Shown: positions 9,326-23,039, counted from the first letter of the stretch. The stretch is DNA of 64,000 nucleotides from Euglena gracilis (GCA_039621445.1 CP154955.1:38882426-38946425); one strand, 5' to 3'. Made by a program: numbers and translations. Notes: a model not told the origin generated them from the letters alone.

Positions 9326-11639
9326 TTTGCATGAAACCTTGCCATCATTCTTTTTCTGGAGTGTGGGACTCATTTCAAGCAGTTTTCCAGCAGCAAAGGC
9401 TCCTTGCATTGGCAGTATTGAATGCATTCCACCTTGCCGCCCGCCTATCCAACGACTACGATGGGTGAGGAGGTCATTAAAGAAAAGCGAATACTCATCT
9501 CCAACCAGAGGGAGGTTGTTGGACATGACACGGGACGGGGGGGGGGAGGAATTCACGACAATAGATAACAGAAGAAATGAAAAATGAAATTTCTGACACA
9601 TGCCTTTTTCTTGTCAAAACACCATTTATGGAACTCTCTTCACATGCTATTATCTCACCATCGCAAACAAACATCCCCTTCAGCGGCATCACGACCCAAC
9701 TGACTTACTGGGGAAAAAAACCAGGCTTCTTCCTTCAATTTTTTCTGCAATAAAGCCAAAAATATTGCTCTTAAAGATTGCCTCCTGCGGTCGATGTTGC
9801 CAACACATGAATCTCTGGGACAAAATTGAGAAAAAACAAACGAGACCTGGGAAACAGGAGACTGGAGATGGAAATGGTTGATTGTCGTGAGATTGCCCAC
9901 ATGCAACATTTTCCTTGTGCACTTCCATCCAGATAACAAATTCAAACAGCTGCCAATGCCAAGCTTCTTTTGATCTCCATGGTTGACCTTTTGACTATTT
10001 TGACTGTCTGATTGACGACCATGGTGACTCCATTGTTGTTGGGCCATAAAAAGTTATGCTCACAAAAGCAAGCTTCTTTGAACCTAACAGCAAAGAAAAC
10101 TGCTGTGGGATCTCTCCTTTCAGAACAACCTGTGAACCCAAAAAATGCGTAAACAAGAAAAGCAAAGAAGCACATGAAAATCATTAACAACCAATCATAA
10201 TATTCCTTTTGGGCAACTTTGTCCATCCTTCTGACCACAAATTTTTTTGGCTGGTTTTGTGATGGTGGTTAGGCTATTGCTTGGGGTCCACTGGCCAGCC
10301 ATTTTGCAAGATGTCGGAAAAAATGGACAGGGGACTTCTGGGGGGGGGGGGTCCAGGGGTCCCCCGAGTGGAAAAAAATTTTCCTCCGGCACTGCATGTT
10401 TTTAATGCACTTTTTTGGCTGATTTTTGTTCAACAAATCCCAAAATCCCAAAATGACCAAAAATGTACATTGGCCAGTTTGGGGGGTCCAAATTTCTTTT
10501 TTGCGCCGGTCACTGGAAAACTTTGGCTTCTGTCCCCCCCCCCAGGGGGTCTGTTAGAATTTCCGCCAGCAAAATCTAGCTAGCTGAGTCCAGCCCCCCC
10601 CCCAAGGGTGCTGCGAACCCTTAAGCAATAGACTGTTGAGGTGGTTCAAGGATGCTGGGATACAATTTTTTTCTCGATGTCAAGCTGTTCTCGCCGGAAA
10701 TGCGGGAAATGCCGGGGGTTCTTCCTATTTTTTCTTGGTTTCGTCGGGATTTCTGGGGATTTGTCGGAACCCACACCGCCAGATTTGTTGGGATCTGTTG
10801 GGATTTGTTAGGGAGGTGCTTGGCGGCCACTAAAATAACTAATGATCGTTTCCGACCAGGGGGCAGGGTGGTCGTTAGACGGGGGGGGGGGAAACCAGGT
10901 CGGCAAAAATTGGCCATATTTGTTGGGTTATATGGCCATTTTCGGCTGTGTTGGTCTATTTTGGAGATGTTTGGCCTTTTGTCACAATCTTGCACGCTCT
11001 GAAGCCGCTTTCAGAAACTCACGTTAATTTTGGAACTGCAGTGTTTTGGACCTTTTTCTAGGATCAGTGGGCTTTTCTTCTCCCCGTTTTTTTTTTTGCC
11101 ATCTTCAGCCAGTTTATTGTGGCTTTTACCATTTTTGGTCATTCTTGTTTTTTTCCGTGGTGAAACAGCAAATTAATTCAGGCAATTATTCCCATCCTTA
11201 TTGCCAACATTGTATCCAAAGAAGGCCGCATCTGACCGTTGGACAAACTTGACAAGCAACTTTTGCCAAAATTGCTGATTTGGGCCACTTCTTTGGGCCT
11301 TTTCGGCCTTTTTTGGGGCCTTTTGGGCCGTTCCTTTTTTGCACTTTCGGTGTTCAAGGTCCAATTTACGAGGCACATCTTCAACATCCATCTTGCCGGC
11401 AGGTTAGACCCGCTTTGGTGAGGAAGGCAAAAGACTGCTGGCTGGCTGGACCCTGCCCCTTCATGCACAGGAAGCTGGCACTTCAGCTCCAGAGGGGCTC
11501 GCGCCTTCTCTTGGAGCTTTTGAGAGCCACACATGGCCAAAATCAGCGCTGGGTCCGGGGGCGGCCCCTGGTTGGTGTCCGTGCTGCGCTTTGCAAAATG
11601 GCAGGTGCCTTTGGGGCTGGAAGAATCCAGGCTTTCCTG
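9326..11639. other. No gene seen
   Basis: Non-coding A/T-rich sequence with interspersed C/G runs. TTGGGATTTGT-like imperfect tandem units occur at 9135-9185 and again at 10745-10810. Confidence 0.4.
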
Positions 11640-11980
11640 CCGAGGCCGGGAACACACTTGGGTTCCCCCCCTCTCCCGATGCTGTGCGGACGAATGATGG
11701 ATAAGGGAGTTGGCAAAACTCTGAAACTGTCTCAACCAATGGTGGAACTTTGTGGCATACGCTCTTGCTCTTTCGGCAAACGCCCTGCCACCAAAGAAGA
11801 CCAGAGGGGGGAGATCAGCCCCCCCCCCCCCCGGGAGCCAACGGGAGGCCGGGGGCACTGGCGGAGAGCGTGCTGCGTTTCAGTGAGCCGGCCGAAGAGG
11901 AGGTTGAGGGTGGATGGCACAGGGGGGGGGGGCAGGGCAAGGGGGAGGGGCGGCGATGCCATTGGATATTGGCGGAGGGC
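11640..11980 (-). CDS. Doubtful minus-strand exon block(s), unknown protein
   Basis: On the minus strand a pyrimidine-rich tract ending GGTGGCAG is followed by an open stretch starting AFAERARAYATKFHHWL, which is protein-like in composition. A second open piece lies just upstream (LNLLFGRLTETQHALRQ). No family is recognised and the other strand is also open, so this may be chance GC-rich sequence. Confidence 0.25.
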
Positions 11981-12269
11981 TAGCCGGGAGGGGGCCGGAC
12001 CGCTGCTCCCGAACCTCCCCCGAGAGCTGCGGCGTCTGCATGTGGAAGAACCCGGCGGTCCACATCACCCCCCCATCCCCCCGGGAACACAACATCCGTC
12101 TGGGCAGCCAAAGGCGGTGATCCTGCGCCTCTACGCCTTGCTTGCCCCCAGGGCATTGCTGAACCAGCTCAGAGGCTGAAAATTTTTGGCTGGCCGGCAA
12201 AAGGCTGCCCCCCCCCCCCGCCCCATTAGAAATGGGGTGGACCTGGGTCAAACCATGCTGAATCCCTCC

Positions 12270-12562
12270 CCAAATATGAAATCCCCCCCCCGACGTAGAG
12301 CCCGACGACGTGTCATTCAGGAAAAAGAGGGAAAAAGTTGGGGGATACAACATTCTTTTCACCAGAAATGCTCCATGATGGATAAGAATTGCGCATTTCT
12401 GCGAAAAATAGGAGGTACACAACAAAAATCTGACATAAAACTGATATTTGGCCACAATTGAAGGCCGCCAAACGTCATAGAGGTCACCCGAAAAAGTTTG
12501 ACCCCAAAATATAAGCCCCCCCCCCCCGAAACATAAAGCCGAGGGGGGCTTTATATTTGGAG
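12270..12562 (-). repeat. Dispersed repeat, TTTATATTTGGGG family, copy 1
   Basis: The reverse complement matches 17265-17600 over most of its length. The best-kept core is GCGGCCTTCAATTGTGGCCA. The ends carry TTATATTTGG next to poly-G, suggesting a small non-autonomous element with G-rich termini. It is in opposite orientation to copy 2. Confidence 0.65.
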
Positions 12563-14407
12563 GGGGTTTACAAAAATTGAAACTGCAAGGATGGCAAAAA
12601 ACTGCCATTTGCAAGAATTGCTCTTTGACCCAAAATTTGCCCTGGCCCATGTTTGACACATTCTTGCCCAATTGCTTTGGCACCTCTGAAAGCGAAAAAT
12701 TCATTAGCGCCGCCCAACGGGCGGCTGGTAATGCATTAAAATGAGCCTGGAAACAGGTTGATGGCTGGCTGGACACACACCGAGAAGGGGTCCCAACTGG
12801 TCCCTGAAATGCTGGCTGATTTTTCTGGGGCAAAATTTGGTTGCCGATTTGGAGGCACGTGCGCAACAAAGTCCACCCCCTGCCCCTGTTGGGCCGACCG
12901 CCACGGGAGCGGCCGTCTGGGCGACCGCTGCCTTCACTCACACGCGGTGAGGAGGGGAGGGGGATGGGGGTCGCCCAGCGGTCCCAAGGCTGCGAGGTGA
13001 GGATTGCGTGGCGATGGTGCAATGCGCCCACCGGTGAACTCAAAGCCCCCCCCCCCCACCCAGGGGCTCAGCTCGGTGGTTACACAGTTGCCTGGAAAAT
13101 GTCCGCTGCTGCCCCCCCCCCCGCCAAGTTGGGGCATCTGGCTGGAGCAGATACGAGCTGGGGACAGAAACTGTACACGCCCCAAATTCAGAAACAAGAG
13201 ATTTGAAAGGAAAGGGCGGGGCCCCAATGGCCAGGCAGAGAGAAGGGTGGTACTAATGATTTGGCACTCCCAAGTTTGGGGGGGAGATGTGTGCGAATTT
13301 GGCCCAAAAGTTTAGCCCTCTCCCAAAAATGTGAGATCGCCCCCCCCCTTTTAGCTGAAACGTATACCAAATCTGCTTCTTTCCCCAAAATTGTTTCCCC
13401 CAGCCTTTAATTCAATCCTGACACAGAGGGGTGTAATTTATATATTTTTAAGGAGCCATCGAAATCATTCTCAGATAACGTGCGCGGTGATGGCGGATTT
13501 TTTCCTGGGTGTCATGACCACAATTAAGCTTCCTAATTAATTCGGAAGGAAGAATGTGTAAATGCGAATTTCAAACAATTGTTGATGAAACTGTGGGGGT
13601 TCATTTATGTGTTACATTTTTCGGAGGATATAGATGCCATTACCGACCCACACCTTAATCCAAACCCTAACCCGAGACGCTTCTTCGGGTTGGGGTTTGC
13701 TCAAAGAAGAAATAAGAAAAGAAAGCAAAATAAGAAATACGAAACAATCGTGAGTGGAAAAGAGAATCAAACTGTGATTTCACTGAAATCATACCTCCCC
13801 CTTTTTTGGACGATCACCAACCTGTTGTCAACAAGCAGGGGGTGGACAAGGAGGTGGGGAGGTGTCTGAATCAATGTTTCTCGGTGTGTGGGTGCTGCAT
13901 CGATTGCTCCATCTTCGGAACACATTGGTGCTGGTTAAATGGACTCCATTTGTGGACAGAGGCGCTCAGGCCCGGCCGAACTCCATCGCCAAGCTCCTGT
14001 CTCTCTGTGGAGACTTTCCAGCCATTCACCGGGTTTCTTGCAACGGGGCGGTGGCGGGGTTCCCAGGAGAACCAGTGCCCTGTTTGTCCCTAGACAGGCA
14101 TTTTCAAATGTCAAAAAAACGAAGTGCTCTGCTGGCAACTGGACTTCTTCGCATACCTCCCTCCCCCCTGGGCGCTTGGCCCGGGCCATGATTGAAGGTA
14201 GCCAAGGGGCCAACCTTAGGGGGCCAAGTTTGCATGTAAGGATGAGGCTTGGCCCAGGGGGCGGGTGGGCACGGCATGGGGAGGGAGGTATCAATAACAG
14301 AATCGTTACCGAGTTTCCAAGAAACTGTGACATTTAGGATGTTTAAGAATTCTTTCTGGCCAACAAAATTGTTGTTGTCAGAATGTGCAGGTTACAGAAA
14401 GATAGGT
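12563..14407. other. No secure gene; GC-rich block at about 12.84-13.05 kb
   Basis: The block at 12840-13050 is open on both strands and could hold an exon, but no splice or protein signal decides its strand. A second mixed block lies at 13930-14190. A degenerate CCCTAACCC string occurs at 13662-13675. Confidence 0.3.
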
Positions 14408-14550
14408 GCCGTGGCCCAACCAATCAGGCACTGGTTGTGCTGCGGCCAGCTGCGACTGGCTGTGGCCCAACCAACAATTTTTTTGGTAGGACCGCGGCCG
14501 TCCGCAACCCCAAAAAAATTGTAAAAAATTGTTGGACCGAGGTCCAACCT
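14408..14550. repeat. GGCCGTGGCCCAACC palindromic repeat family, locus 1
   Basis: Serial copies of GTGGCCCAACCAA, CTGCGGCCAGCTGCGACTGG and CGCGGCC-type palindromes occur, with ATTTTTTTGG spacers. The same unit recurs at 23040-23225 and 23752-23945. Confidence 0.6.
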
Positions 14551-14660
14551 GCCGTGACCGCCTCAGCAGTGCTTCATTCTGTTTCAGCCTTTGTTGTCTA
14601 TGGGTGTGGAAAATTTTTCTAAATAAATTTAAAAAGAAAGAAAAATAGAATAATAAAACT

Positions 14661-15010
<350 letters not shown>

Positions 15011-17264
15011 CAGAAAATATAAAAAGTCGTTATGACCTACCTATAAAAAGGGGGCGTTTGGGAGGATGTGGGGGTGCGGAAGCTGTGGGGGGTGTAGGGT
15101 GTAATCCCACCCACAGAAACAGGACCATCCAAATCATCCTTATTTTGTATGCACCGGTGCTGATGAAGATATTGAACTTGGGTTTCTGGCTGGCGTTTGT
15201 TCGTTGAATTTTTTTTGGAGGGTCTTGGATGGCATACCCCTTAATTGCAACAAAGTTGCATGAAGTGCAGTGTTGTTCCATTGACACAGAGTGTTGTTGA
15301 AAACACCTGTGGCAACTTCACATTCCTGAAACATTGCCATATAAGAAAGGAGGTTAAATCAAACAGGTCTAATGAACCTATCTGGGGGGGATGCCTTGCA
15401 AAAACCTTGGCAGATTCCTGTCGCAGCCGATGGTTTGGCCCGTTGATTGATGCATGTCAGAAGCTGAAACGCCAGTCCAAGCAAACAGTAAAATATACCA
15501 AATATTTATTGAGAACGGCCTTCGGAATTAGTCAACCAAATCTCGGTTCATATTATTATTCCTTCTTTCAGAATTTTACTTTTTGGAATTCTTTTCTCTT
15601 ATTTAGCAACTTGACGAGAATTTTGATTGAAAGATTCACTCAAGGCCCAACGAGAATTTCCCGGGCAGGGGGCAAAGAAATGTCGAAGTCCAAATGGCCC
15701 TGCAAGGTGTCCGCCCCCATGGACTGCAAAGAACAAATTCCTGCAATGGGGATTGACCAGCCAGCAGTTAATGTGCGTTTTGAGAAAGACATTGGATGAT
15801 AAGAGCAGGGAGGGGATGGCACCCCACTTTCTCCTTGGACCAGGGGACGGTCAAAAATGCTTGTGCTCCAATGCAACTTCAAAATTTCTAGCGGCACTTT
15901 CCGAGAAAACCAAGGATCCAAACATGTGCCGTGACATGAGGGTGGGTGAACGGACTGTGTGGCCGGGGGGGGGGGGGGGGGGAAGGCTGCCTGGCCAGCC
16001 TGGTGGGGGGTTTCGGTCTGGGACAGGACTTCTCAATTTTTACGTGGCGTGCTGATTCTTTTTGAGAACATTTCCCCCGGTATATAAATGTATGGCACCC
16101 ACACCCCATGGGGCCTGGGATTTGAAGTTGCTGTGTGCAGAACCTTGGCAAACCCCCCAGAAACCTTTCGAGGCCTGCACCTGGCCATCTGCGGGGCTTC
16201 CACGTTGTCCGGCTGCTGCAGTGCGAAAGACATGGGGGGAATAGAGGTGGGGGGGACATGCCCTGCTCCTCTGGCAAACTGCTACAGCGGCTGTGCCTTA
16301 CAGCGGAGTCCACTTGCTTTGGAGGGGAATCTTGGGCATGTGTGATCTGAGCATTCTAGAAGTGAATTATTTTCCTGGGAGGGTTGCAGATGTCTCTGGC
16401 TGGAGTGGACTCTCATCCGAGAGCCGCCCTCTGAAGCCGGCCAGTACGTCTGTAGCCAACACCTCATGGCGGTCCTTCAATGGAGGAAAATCTTGGAAAC
16501 TGCCAAAAAAAACAATAAGAAAAATAAAAAAATCCCACACAAATGGAGTCAATCCCCAGGGTGGGATTGACCCCTCTTGCCCGGGGGGAGTAGGAGGGCA
16601 GCCGGCACAGTGCTAAGCCTTTCATTGTGGCAAATGAATGGGTAGGGTGTTGGGGGGGGGGGAGGTGGCTGTGATGGAGCGGAAAGACTGCAGCGCAAGA
16701 CCTCGAGGTGGTTATTGTGTCTCCGAAACAACCAAAGGGTTTCAAAAGATGTGGGGAATTGAGTGGTGTCTTGGGAGGTAAAAATGAGCCTACACCAGCC
16801 ATAGCCTTGGGCGGTAAAGATGTTGGATATTTTCGATCCCATCAACATGGGTGATTGCTACGCGGGGTTTCAGGCCAAACCTTTGCACAAGCAGGCCAGA
16901 ACTGCAATGGGCTTATTTTCAAACTGATGCAGTTCAAACTGATGCACTTCAAATGGATGCACTTCAAACTGCTGCATATTCTGCCCGGGATCAGCTCGGA
17001 CACATTCCATCGGTCCATCCGCAGCCTGCCGGGCAAAAGAGAGGAGCGGACGGAGGGGATGACTGCAGACATGACGCTGTCGGCGCCTGCCATGGCCCGT
17101 CATCCCATCGCGGCGGGGCGGGCCAGCCCCAGGGGCAGGGCTGGGTCCGCTGCCGCTTCTACGCCGGGGCAGAAAGACTGGCTGGGGGGCTCGGGGTTTG
17201 GAGGGCAAGAACGAACTGCCCCAGGAATGTGAACCCCCCGAGCTTACATTTGGACGGGATTTCA
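15011..17264. other. No secure gene; ambiguous GC-rich block at 16.98-17.18 kb
   Basis: At 16930-16980 four copies of a CTTCAAACTGATGCA-like 15-17-bp unit run in tandem. The adjoining GC-rich block is open on both strands (plus ILPGISSDTFHRSIRSLPG; minus SVMSAVIPSVRSSLLPGRL). It could be one exon but the strand is not decidable by eye. Confidence 0.3.
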
Positions 17265-17600
17265 AGACCCTCAGGGGGGGCTTTATAATTGGGGGGGGGG
17301 GCTGTATTTGGGGGCAAAATCAAACGTTTTTGGGGGGCCTCTATGACCTCCGGCGGCCTTCAATTGTGGCCAAATACCAATTTTATGCCAAATTTTGGTC
17401 GTGTGCCTCCACAATTATTATCCCAAATGGAGCAATTCTGGTGGAAAAAAAAACGCTGTATTCACCCACAAATTTTTCAACATTTTCTTGAATGTCTTGA
17501 GCCAAAAGACAGCAGTGAGGTAGGCTTTTTTGGGTGGCAAAACCAAACCCCCTGTGGAGGATTTTATACTTTGGGGGGATTTATATTTGGGGGGTTTACC
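17265..17600 (+). repeat. Dispersed repeat, TTTATATTTGGGG family, copy 2
   Basis: Inverted relative to 12270-12562. The shared core includes CTCTATGACCTCCGGCGGCC. G-runs with TTTATA at both ends suggest terminal inverted repeats. No target duplication is clear. Confidence 0.65.
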
Positions 17601-17669
17601 ATGGACACCGCACTACCGTTGGGGCAACATCCGTGTGTGACGACTGGCCCTGTATTGGAAACCCAGAGA

Positions 17670-17810
17670 CCTCAGGGCAGGGGATTTCTGAAGGACCTCG
17701 GGGTTCAGCCTCCGGCTGGAAAAAAGGCTGCTGGCTAGAAACGAGCAGCTGGCTGGACCCCCCCCCCCCGGGATGGGGTCCCCTGCGGCTTAAGAAATAC
17801 CCTGCCACAG
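17670..17810. repeat. CTGGCTGGAC/TTTCTGAAGGACC repeat family, copy 1
   Basis: Shares a string beginning GCAGGGGATTTCTGAAGGAC and the GGCTGGAAAAA-n-GCTGCTGGCT-n-CTGGCTGGACCCCCC layout with 24995-25085, 25335-25425, 41420-41510 and 41725-41775. Confidence 0.5.
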
Positions 17811-18219
17811 AGAGCAACTGGCTAGATGGAGCAAAATTTGGTCACCGAGTCAAACAAAGCCCAGGGGGGCTTATTTGGGGTTTTTGGACCCTCCACAAAC
17901 TCGCCCACCCTGTATTTGATGAGCTTTCTTCATGGGACCTGCCTGTTTCCTTTAGCTCTTAAGCCAATTTCATGGAGGGGGTTCAAATTTCAGCCTGACC
18001 ATGGGGCTGGACCCCTCCCCATCCCCCCCCCCCTAGAGAAGCGCCGGCAGGCTCCACGCAAATAGCACAAATTGGGAAAACTCACGAAACGTCACCATTT
18101 TGAAGTTGGTTTGGGCAATGAACGACCCTTGATCCAAAAATCGTGACCAGTTGGAATTTTCGTCCACAGTGGTGAATCAAAACTGCATTGGAAAACATAT
18201 GTCCCTTTGGGCATGTGCA

Positions 18220-18660
18220 TTGTTAGTTAGCAGAGCATTGATCACCAAAATCGCAATGAATTGCTGATGTGCACGCACTGGACCAGCAGCACAACACTGG
18301 AATCTGCCACTTGGCATCCAGGGACCTCCTTTACCATGCTCAAACTCTTGTCTGCAATGTACTCCAAAGAAGTATGAAGAGTGAAGGTTTTTCACACCGG
18401 CAGGTAAAAATTCTTCATCGAGTGTAATTCCTCCAGCCCCGTTGACCCAAAGAGAAGGGAAGAGGTTGCTGAAGAGGTGCTGTGAGTGCTAGAGGCTGGG
18501 AGACAGATGGAGGTCGAGCCCCTCTTTCAGGATCCCGGAATCTGCAGACAGCACATTGCCTATCGCCTGCATTTCCACCATGCCTACTTTGGCGGTGATG
18601 GTTGCATCTCGCGGCCACGGTACAACTTGAGGGGAAAACAGAGGGCAGAGTTAGAAATCC
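18220..18660 (-). pseudogene. Broken minus-strand reading frame, unknown
   Basis: One minus-strand frame is open for about 140 codons with a single amber codon. Its first part (ATITAKVGMVEMQAIGNVLS) looks like real protein. The second part after the stop contains GVHCRQEFEHGKGGPWMPSG. It is not GC-biased like the gene A-C exons. It could be a decayed mobile-element ORF or an exon plus intron. I do not recognise the family. Confidence 0.3.
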
Positions 18661-19605
18661 TTGGATGAGTTACCCTTGCAGCACCCCATAAGCATCCTGA
18701 ATCCTAGCCAGACATCAGCTCAACAACCCGGGGGGGGGGGGGGGGGCACTGAAAGCACCTCCAAAATCGTCGACAGTTCGCACTTATACTGACCTTTTTC
18801 TTTGTTGGTATGCGCAATGCACACACCGACAATTTCTGTGAAAATGACACATCTTGACTCCCAAACCCAAATAATGTTGTCAGATGTGATGTGGAACCCC
18901 AGCCTGTATGCGCATTTGGGAACGGCCCGTTTGCACACATGCACAAATGGTTGGTGTGTCATTTGCACAAAACAACACTTGGTTCACGCGCACACCAACC
19001 ACCAATTCTTCACAAAGTCCACATTCAGGTCATTGTTTCAACCTTAGTCTCACCTGCCCCAAGTCTTTCCAGCTCCATCCCTTGTTGATGAGGCAGCCGT
19101 TGGAAGACAATGCATGCTTCGGTTTGGGCAAATGCTTGATTTCGAAGTCTTCTCACAAGGGTTTGAAAGCGTTCCATGCCTCTTTCTTTTGATTATACAT
19201 CTAGACGATCCGATGGCTAGACAATTTGATGGCTTTGGAGAGTGGGTGTCCATATTTTTGAACACTTGCGACACGCCGGCCCTCCATTTGTTGATTTTCA
19301 CAATTTTCCAGTGGTGACACCTGGGAGAATGGCATAATTTGGTGTCCTTGAAACATGCCGCGGAGTTCTGTGGCGAAAAAAAAAGGGCCAGACCACCCCT
19401 CCCCTAGCTAGACCTCCCTCCCCAGGGACTAGAGCAGGGAGTCGGGGTCCTGACCGGGAAAAATCTCCGGCTTTGCGCGATGCAGGAGCGGGGTTTTTGA
19501 GGTGCTTTCTGCTAATTTTGTGGAAAGAAAATCCCCAAGATGCCGAAGTTTGATTTTCCAAACCAAAGATAAAACCTTGAAATATCACCCAAATATTAAA
19601 CTTGG

Positions 19606-19606
<1 letters not shown>

Positions 19607-19670
<64 letters not shown>

Positions 19671-19699
19671 GTATATATATGTATATATATATATATATA
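19607..19699. repeat. (TA)n microsatellite
   Basis: About 45 TA units with four G substitutions; cruciform-capable. Confidence 0.95.
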
Positions 19700-21505
19700 A
19701 ATTTGGCGTTTTAAAAAATACCTCAAAACTCTTTTTGAGGTGTTGAAGAAATTGAAATTGGAGCCCCAAATAGGAATTGCCCACCCCCCCCACCCCCCCC
19801 CCCCCCCACCCCTCACTGACGCACATACAAGTGCCATTTTATTCCGGGGGAGATGGCAAAAATGGGTGAATTTTTGGCTGTCTGCGGGGGGGGGGGGGGG
19901 TGTGTCCTTGGAACCCCCTTTCCCCCACCCCCCACTATCCCTCACTCACCCCCTCCCCGTTTTTGAGAAATTTTCATTCTTCGATGTTTTTCCCTGAAAA
20001 AATGGTCCCAAATGTGAAATTTCTGGCTGTGCCCGGGGGGTGGGGCCCTTAGTTTCCCCCCTGGACCCCCCTTCCCCCTGTTCCCCAAATAACAATCAAA
20101 AGGCCACCTTCAGGATTTTTTTGAGCGAAAATTTTAGCGTTTTTTTTTGACCCCACAAGTGACCCCAATATAGAAAGCACATTTCACAGCGATTCCGAAA
20201 GCAAGTACAGGAAAAATATTTTGGATTTACCCCCCCCCACCCCCCCACTAAGGCTAGTGTAGTCGCCAATTTTTGCAATATATGCTCCTTTTGAGAAGTG
20301 TGAAGATGATCAATTTTCGCAAAAAAAAATGTTCAAAATGGTTTACTTTTTGGAATCTTTTGGGGCCAAAAGTTTTCACGTACTTCGTGCAGATCACTGG
20401 AAAAAATTTCTGCCACTGCAGAGGTATCTTGATGCTTAACTTGATATATACTAATTAATGCAATACTAATTATGCATTATTCAATGCCTGCTGAAATTCT
20501 GGAGGAGGGAGGCTGCATTGCGGCAGGGCCAAAATCAAACCAATCCAAACTCCAGTGTGTGGGGGGGGGTGGGGGGCTAGTGTTGGTGGGTGTGTGTGTG
20601 GGGGGGGGGGGTAGTTTGTGGGGGGGGAGGGGAGTGTGTGGAGGGGTGTGGGGGTGTCCGGAAACATTAGGTGCTGGATTCCCCGAGTTGCGCAGATAAA
20701 AGATCTTGTTATTTTGGTTTCGCCCCAGACAAGGACCAAGGCTGAGCAAATCAAAAAATGATGCCAAAAAAAACTTCATGTGTGGGCTACGTGGGGGTGT
20801 GGGGGGGGATGTGCGGGGGTTTGAAGGAGTGTAGGGGGCAGGGTGTTAAGTGAGAGGGGGGAAGGGGGCGGCCCCCTCAGGGGGGAGGGGGGTCGACCTC
20901 CTTCCCGCTTGGGTAAAAGGGGGGCTTCAAAAAATGCCCATAATTGTGTTTCAAGTGATTTTTCACCAAATTGACAAAAACAGATGGTAAATACATGAGT
21001 CTGCCGGCACGAAGCACTGGGGAAGATTTGGCCAGCTGTGGCTGGCAATCTTCCAATTCTCTCCAGCCTGGTGGCAGCTGCGGCTGTCCTAAAACACACC
21101 TCCCCCGGGCATACCCCGGGCGTCTGCCACGTTGAGTGTCAGACACACGAAAGAAGGGCGGGCCACAATGCGATCGGGTGCGAGATTTGCCGGCAGAGAC
21201 CGCGACCGCTTGCCGGGCAGCTTCAGGCCACGACCAGGGGCGGCAGGGGGGGGGGAACGCCAGGGAGCACACCGGATGGCTAAGCCAGTGCAGCAGAGGT
21301 CTGCAGAGCACCCCCGGCGCGGCAGTGGCGGGCCCAGGCCACTGCCTCAGATGGCTGGGGGTAAAGTTGGAGAGTATTGAACCTTGCAAAAAATGTCGAT
21401 ACCAGAGCAAAAATTTTGGGGTCGGAATTCCTGGATAACCAATCTGCCCTTTTGTTGGTTTGCCCAACAATATGTGTGGGGTTGGTGTTGTTCCCACCCG
21501 TATGT
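19700..21505. other. No secure gene; C/G-tract-rich DNA with one GC-rich block
   Basis: Long poly-C and poly-G tracts (19783-19812, 19887-19900, 20225-20245, 20560-20660) dominate. The block 21050-21350 is GC-rich and open on both strands. The best minus frame contains LPGKRSRSLPANLAPDRIV, and no splice sites decide it. Confidence 0.3.
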
Positions 21506-21692
21506 GTTTCATTTCGGCTTTTCGGCTTTTTTGCCATTTTTCTCACATTTGGCTGGCAAAACGGCTTTTTCGCCGTTTTGCCGTCGGCAAAACGGCATTT
21601 TTGCCGTTTTGCCAACGCCGAAACGGCTATTTCGCCATTTTGTGGCTGGCGAAACGGCTTTTTTGCCGTTTTGCCGAAAAGCCGTTTTGAAA
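21506..21692. repeat. Cluster of GGCAAAACGGC / GCCGTTTTGCC hairpins
   Basis: At least six alternating copies of GCCGTTTTGCC and its complement GGCAAAACGGC (or GGCGAAACGGC) lie within 190 bp, separated by ATTT/TTTT spacers. The block can form nested stem-loops in either strand. Confidence 0.75.
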
Positions 21693-23039
21693 CAAATAGG
21701 TTTCTGATGGGTGGGAACAGTAACGTTCTTGTTGTGCAGTGCGCCCAGTTGTGAAAGGATTGGTTGGTTGATGGTGGGTGTTTCTGACCCTTTCCTCCAA
21801 CACCATGCTGTGCTGGAAGCATCTGTTTGAATTGTCGGCTCATTGTCCTGAGGGGGGTTCAGCGTGGGGGAGGGGTGCAGGTCCCTGGCTGCTGCCATTC
21901 GAAGCATTGGATCGAGGTGGGCCTTCTGACCCCCCACGTCACCAGCGGGGAAAAGAAGACACAACCCTTGACTGCCAGAGGCTGATCGCCCGAACCCCCA
22001 GGCAAAAGCCTGGAAGGGAAACCTTGTCAGGCACACGCCAACAGAGGGGGGGGGGCACGGGGGAAATGGGCCACGGAAGTGCACACACTGCGGGGGAGGC
22101 CGAGCGTGGCTCTGCGGGGAATCGCATTTCCTCGCACTTCCCGTGGCAGAGACCGGCCATTGTGGGAGGGGGCACTCCGCCCAAATACCAAACTTTTGGC
22201 CAACTTTTACCAACTTTCAGCCGTTCTGGAAATCTTGCACACTTAGATCAATCTTAATCTGTGACTATTTGGGGGGGGGGGGGGCTATTGGCTTTTCTTG
22301 CGCCATATTTGGCATTTTTCATCCACCACATGTTGACATATTGGTGGTAGGTGGGAGGCCACGGGAGGTTGGTTCGTAGAAGGTGGGTGCTGCGGCCGTG
22401 ATTGGGACGAACTCCATCTGTGCTGGTGATATACGGCCTCCTGAAGCGTGGTGCTTCCGTTCATTTTTTTGTCCATTTTGGCCACGTGCCAATAATTTTC
22501 GATCCTTGCTGACTATAATTGGCCATTTCGCCATTTTGGGCCAATTTTGGACTACAGATATCCTTTTTACCTTGTATCTGCAGTCCTCCCAAATTTGGTT
22601 AAAAATATTGAAAATTATTGAGCTTGGCCCCGGTTCCTGGACTATCATTCAGAATCTGCTTTTGCGGAATTCTGCAAAAATTGGCAAATTTGCCTAAAAT
22701 CCTGCAAACTAACTGAAATGCAGCACAATTGTATTGTATGATAATTGTGTATGCCGTTTTGCGCAAAAAACGTGAAAACCCGGAGGTTTTTTTTTGGGAG
22801 CACAAATAATCACAAATAATCACGAATAATCATCTCGAATAATCGTGAACCAGAATCAAGGGTGGTCAGCACGAATTTGTGGGAATCCCTGACAATGGGC
22901 AGGCAGGGGGGTAGGGCATTTTCGACCCCTCCAGGCAGGGTTTTGGGGTCGGTATTGCTCTCACCCCCCCCCCCCGGTGCCAAAGCGCCAAAAATGGCCA
23001 TTTTTCAAGGGAGAATTGGCTTCGTCAGCAGGCAGTGGG
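21693..23039. other. No gene seen
   Basis: Non-coding. The GC-rich stretch 21840-22150 has no convincing codon structure. Confidence 0.35.

Noticed and set aside
11880-13043. 387-codon minus-strand frame
   Set aside because: Runs through poly-C/G tracts and a dispersed repeat; composition changes with the repeat borders.
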